From JAUIGE01 sp045106685 (GTDB taxonomy: Bacteria > Bacteroidota > Bacteroidia > J057), in contig JBGCFB010000323.1 in the NCBI GenBank assembly GCA_045106685.1, positions 1 through 24,429 on the forward strand: a stretch of 24,429 nt of DNA, read 5' to 3'. The translations under genes were made by a program, and so were the position numbers. The notes under the pieces were generated by a model. It was not told where the DNA came from, searched no databases, and worked only from the letters and a program-made list of their open reading frames with translations. Numbering within the stretch: position 1 is the stretch's first letter; each line of letters starts with the position of its first letter. Shown piece by piece: positions 22,217-24,429 of the stretch.

Positions 22217-24429
22217 TTAGCGAATTAGCGTCACCGTTCCGGTCTGCTCAATAATCGGTCGGCCGGTGAGGCCCGTAGCATATACGGTCCAGACATATAC
22301 GCCTTCAGGAACGGGCTGACCTTTGTAGGTTCCGTCCCAGGCTGCTTCGGGATTGCGGGTTTCAAAAATCAAATTTCCCCAGCGATTGAATAATTGCAGG
22401 TGATATGATCCGACACTGCTCGCCGGCACAATAAAGGTCTCATTATGGCCATCTCCGTTAGGGCTAAAGGCCGTAGGAGCATAGAATATCGGATCAATAT
22501 AGAGGCAGACTTCATTTGAAAGAGCCGTAGTGTCGTAGCCTCCGTCTTCTTCCACAGCGCGTATGGTGTAGCAATAGCGAACCTGCACGAGGTCGGTGGT
22601 TCGATCCTCAAACTCAGTGGTATTACCATCGACCGATGCGACTCGTTGCATGCGTTGCAGGTCCTCATTCAGCACCATGATATCGTAGCGCTTCACGCCA
22701 GTTTTCCAGCGTGAATATGGAGACCAGTACAAATAATTTGTGCCGCCTTTTCGGTCGCCTAAAAGGCGCATGGAGCGCCCTTGGCGCCCGATCGGCAAAC
22801 CATCCCCGCAGCTATCCACCACAAAGCCCCGATAGGCATAAAATGCCTCGTCCACACGGGTTCTGCGATCTTCAAACGACGTAATAGGGTCATCATAAGG
22901 CTGGGCCCACAGGCGTTCCCAAATCTGATCAGCGCGTCGCTCCAAAATCACCCTTCGGCCTTGGCGCACAAATGGCTTTTCCCATTCGAGCAAGACATAA
23001 TCATCATCCACGACGGTACTCCGCACGATATGCAGCGAGTCTCCCAGCGGAAAGTGATTAGGCACTGATTCATCAATATTAGAATACGAAATCAGATCAT
23101 CATCCGAAGACCAGGCCTCAATTCGATAGGTAAAGCCCTGGTAACAAAACATATCGGTGTCCAATATGCTGAAACTATCCGAAGGAACAGTCGCAACCAG
23201 AATCCGATTCGTTTGTGTGTAATCTTTTATTCTAAAAATGCGGTAGCGATCTACTCCGGACCAGCCTTTATAAGCGCTCCAGTCAAGGCGGATAGCATCT
23301 GTTGCCGGACTGGCTACCAGTCGTACGGCGCAATGCGGCTGCGAGCGAGATGGATCAGAAGGGCTTTTACATTGATTTTCTACCAAAACTCTAAAGCAAT
23401 ACGACTCAGTCCGCGTCTGTAGGTTCTGAACGAGCACGCTTGTATCATTCAGACTTGCGCTTTGGTACACGCGTACCCAGCCGGCGCCGCCTGCGTTTTG
23501 TTCAATAATATAGGCTCCAAAGTCACCCAAAGTGTCAGTGTAGGAATTCCATTCAACATACATGCTATTATCACTTTCTACAGTAACATAGCGAATAGGT
23601 GGAGGGGGAGGAATGCGATCGATCAACACATTGATAAGCTCAGGCTTTTCCACGGTGTCACGACAACCAAAGAAGTCTTCGACGATCAGGCCTACATCAA
23701 AAAGACCACTGCTTTGGTACGTATGGATAATCGGAGTTCCTGAGCCAACATTTCCATCACCAAAGGTCCAGTCCCAAAGCACAAGGCTGGTATCAGACTG
23801 GCTCCGATCTGTGAATGTAACCGGAAAAGGCGGACAGCCCAGGGTCGTGTCAACCACGAAGTCGGCGATCGGGTGATTCAGGTTTATATACTGTGGCTTA
23901 TTGAGCGTATCAGAGCAGCCACGCACATCTGTTACGGCAAGCCATACATCGTAAACTCCATCATTCTGATAATTGTAAAAAGGGTTCTGGTTTGTACTCG
24001 AGTCGCCAGAACCGAAGCGCCACTTCCAGATATTGATGGGCACTGGCCCGAGGCTTTGGTCCAGGAAGGTCACAGGAAAAGGAGCACAGCCGAAGCTGTC
24101 ACCTCGGGTGACAAAATCTGCCTGCGGCGTAGGCCAGGCCTCAATGGTTGTATCTTTAACTGATATACACCCATTAGCGTCTGTGACGGTAAGGGTTATC
24201 CTGTAGACGCCTGGCGTGGTATAAATAAAGGATGAGTTTTGCTGACGATCAGTTCCGCCCGGCACACCAAAATCCCATTCCCAATCTACGATGGGAGCAT
24301 TACCAGGAGGCGATGCATCGAAAGCCTCCACATAATATGGCGTACATCCTGCCACGCCTGAAAGGCGCAAGCCTGCCTGCGGAAGTGGATGAACAATGAC
24401 GGCCGTCTGCGCGAGCGCAGTATCCCTAC
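22217..24429 (-). CDS. Large PKD/FN3-like surface protein with T9SS type B (gliding motility-associated) C-terminal domain, 5' end cut
   Basis: The frame stays open through the window's right edge (bases 24368-24427 read on as ..TAVIVHPLPQAGLRL). The true start is therefore outside, and a TTG at 24370 is not a real start. Visible part: about 737 residues. Three PKD-like repeats come first (WEWDFG, WKWRFGSGD, WDWTFGDG), each about 85 residues, then a proline linker (RIPPPPPIRY). About four fibronectin-like beta domains follow, with WYs such as VEWNSY, LDWSAY, LEWEKP and LYWSPY. The last ~85 residues (APTAFSPNGDGHNETF..LQLFNRWGNLIFE..PEGVYVWTVYATG) are the CHU_C/type B T9SS sorting domain. Such proteins are exported and often attached to the surface or shed as adhesins. 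The N-terminal domains and any enzymatic part lie outside the window. Confidence 0.93.
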   Translation of the reverse strand, partial: RDTALAQTAVIVHPLPQAGLRLSGVAGCTPYYVEAFDASPPGNAPIVDWEWDFGVPGGTDRQQNSSFIYTTPGVYRITLTVTDANGCISVKDTTIEAWPTPQADFVTRGDSFGCAPFPVTFLDQSLGPVPINIWKWRFGSGDSSTNQNPFYNYQNDGVYDVWLAVTDVRGCSDTLNKPQYINLNHPIADFVVDTTLGCPPFPVTFTDRSQSDTSLVLWDWTFGDGNVGSGTPIIHTYQSSGLFDVGLIVEDFFGCRDTVEKPELINVLIDRIPPPPPIRYVTVESDNSMYVEWNSYTDTLGDFGAYIIEQNAGGAGWVRVYQSASLNDTSVLVQNLQTRTESYCFRVLVENQCKSPSDPSRSQPHCAVRLVASPATDAIRLDWSAYKGWSGVDRYRIFRIKDYTQTNRILVATVPSDSFSILDTDMFCYQGFTYRIEAWSSDDDLISYSNIDESVPNHFPLGDSLHIVRSTVVDDDYVLLEWEKPFVRQGRRVILERRADQIWERLWAQPYDDPITSFEDRRTRVDEAFYAYRGFVVDSCGDGLPIGRQGRSMRLLGDRKGGTNYLYWSPYSRWKTGVKRYDIMVLNEDLQRMQRVASVDGNTTEFEDRTTDLVQVRYCYTIRAVEEDGGYDTTALSNEVCLYIDPIFYAPTAFSPNGDGHNETFIVPASSVGSYHLQLFNRWGNLIFETRNPEAAWDGTYKGQPVPEGVYVWTVYATGLTGRPIIEQTGTVTLIR

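Noticed and set aside
24368..24370. TTG start of the right-hand T9SS protein
   Set aside because: The frame remains open to the window edge with PKD-like sequence, so the gene begins outside the window.

Overview
The window looks like chromosomal DNA of a gliding or secreting Bacteroidota, probably near the Saprospiria/Lewinella group. Three proteins end in type A and one in type B sorting domains of the type IX secretion system (T9SS, the Bacteroidota outer-membrane secretion route). PKD repeats, a LytTR two-component pair, a lipoprotein with a surface-export-like motif and promoters of the form TAnnTTTG all fit that phylum. The placement is inference from protein style; no rRNA or other marker gene is present.

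Layout. 1-116: tail of a DMT/EamA-like transporter. 155-694 (-): TlpA-like thioredoxin. 912-1607 (+): small T9SS cargo. 1667-5095 (-): large M43 metalloprotease with PKD domains and a T9SS tag. 5122-5460 (+): small membrane protein. 5461-5693: repeat-rich spacer. 5694-9836 (+): four genes joined by 1-4 base overlaps (DUF2064/TIGR04282 transferase, polysaccharide deacetylase, PaaK/CapK-like adenylate-forming enzyme, GT4 glycosyltransferase), the best candidate for an uncharacterised pathway. 9911-11610 (-): trhO tRNA hydroxylase coupled to a DUF481 outer-membrane protein. 11810-14958 (-): LytTR response regulator and its membrane histidine kinase, behind an unusual leader. 15386-17470 (-): subtilisin-like protease with T9SS tag. 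17586-18191 (-): LysE-type exporter. 18397-19530 (+): methyltransferase. 19751-21046 (+): lipoprotein. 21173-21747 (+): DUF433/DUF5615 toxin-antitoxin pair. 21754-22137 (+): yraN. 22217 to the right edge (-): PKD/FN3-like adhesin with a T9SS type B tag, cut by the window.

How it fits together. Most of the window serves the cell surface: four T9SS cargoes (two of them proteases), a surface-type lipoprotein, an outer-membrane protein, and a glycan-modifying operon. The rest is housekeeping (trhO, yraN, thioredoxin), export (LysE), signalling (LytTR pair) and a small toxin-antitoxin unit.

Noncoding DNA is unusually structured. Nearly every gene end, and every convergent junction, carries a long inverted repeat, and the repeats differ in sequence from junction to junction. 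Several look like members of dispersed Bacteroidota intergenic repeat families acting as terminators. The largest, at about 5528-5693, is an imperfect palindrome of about 165 bases running up to the start codon of the glycan operon. I see no tRNA, rRNA, insertion sequence, phage gene or CRISPR array.
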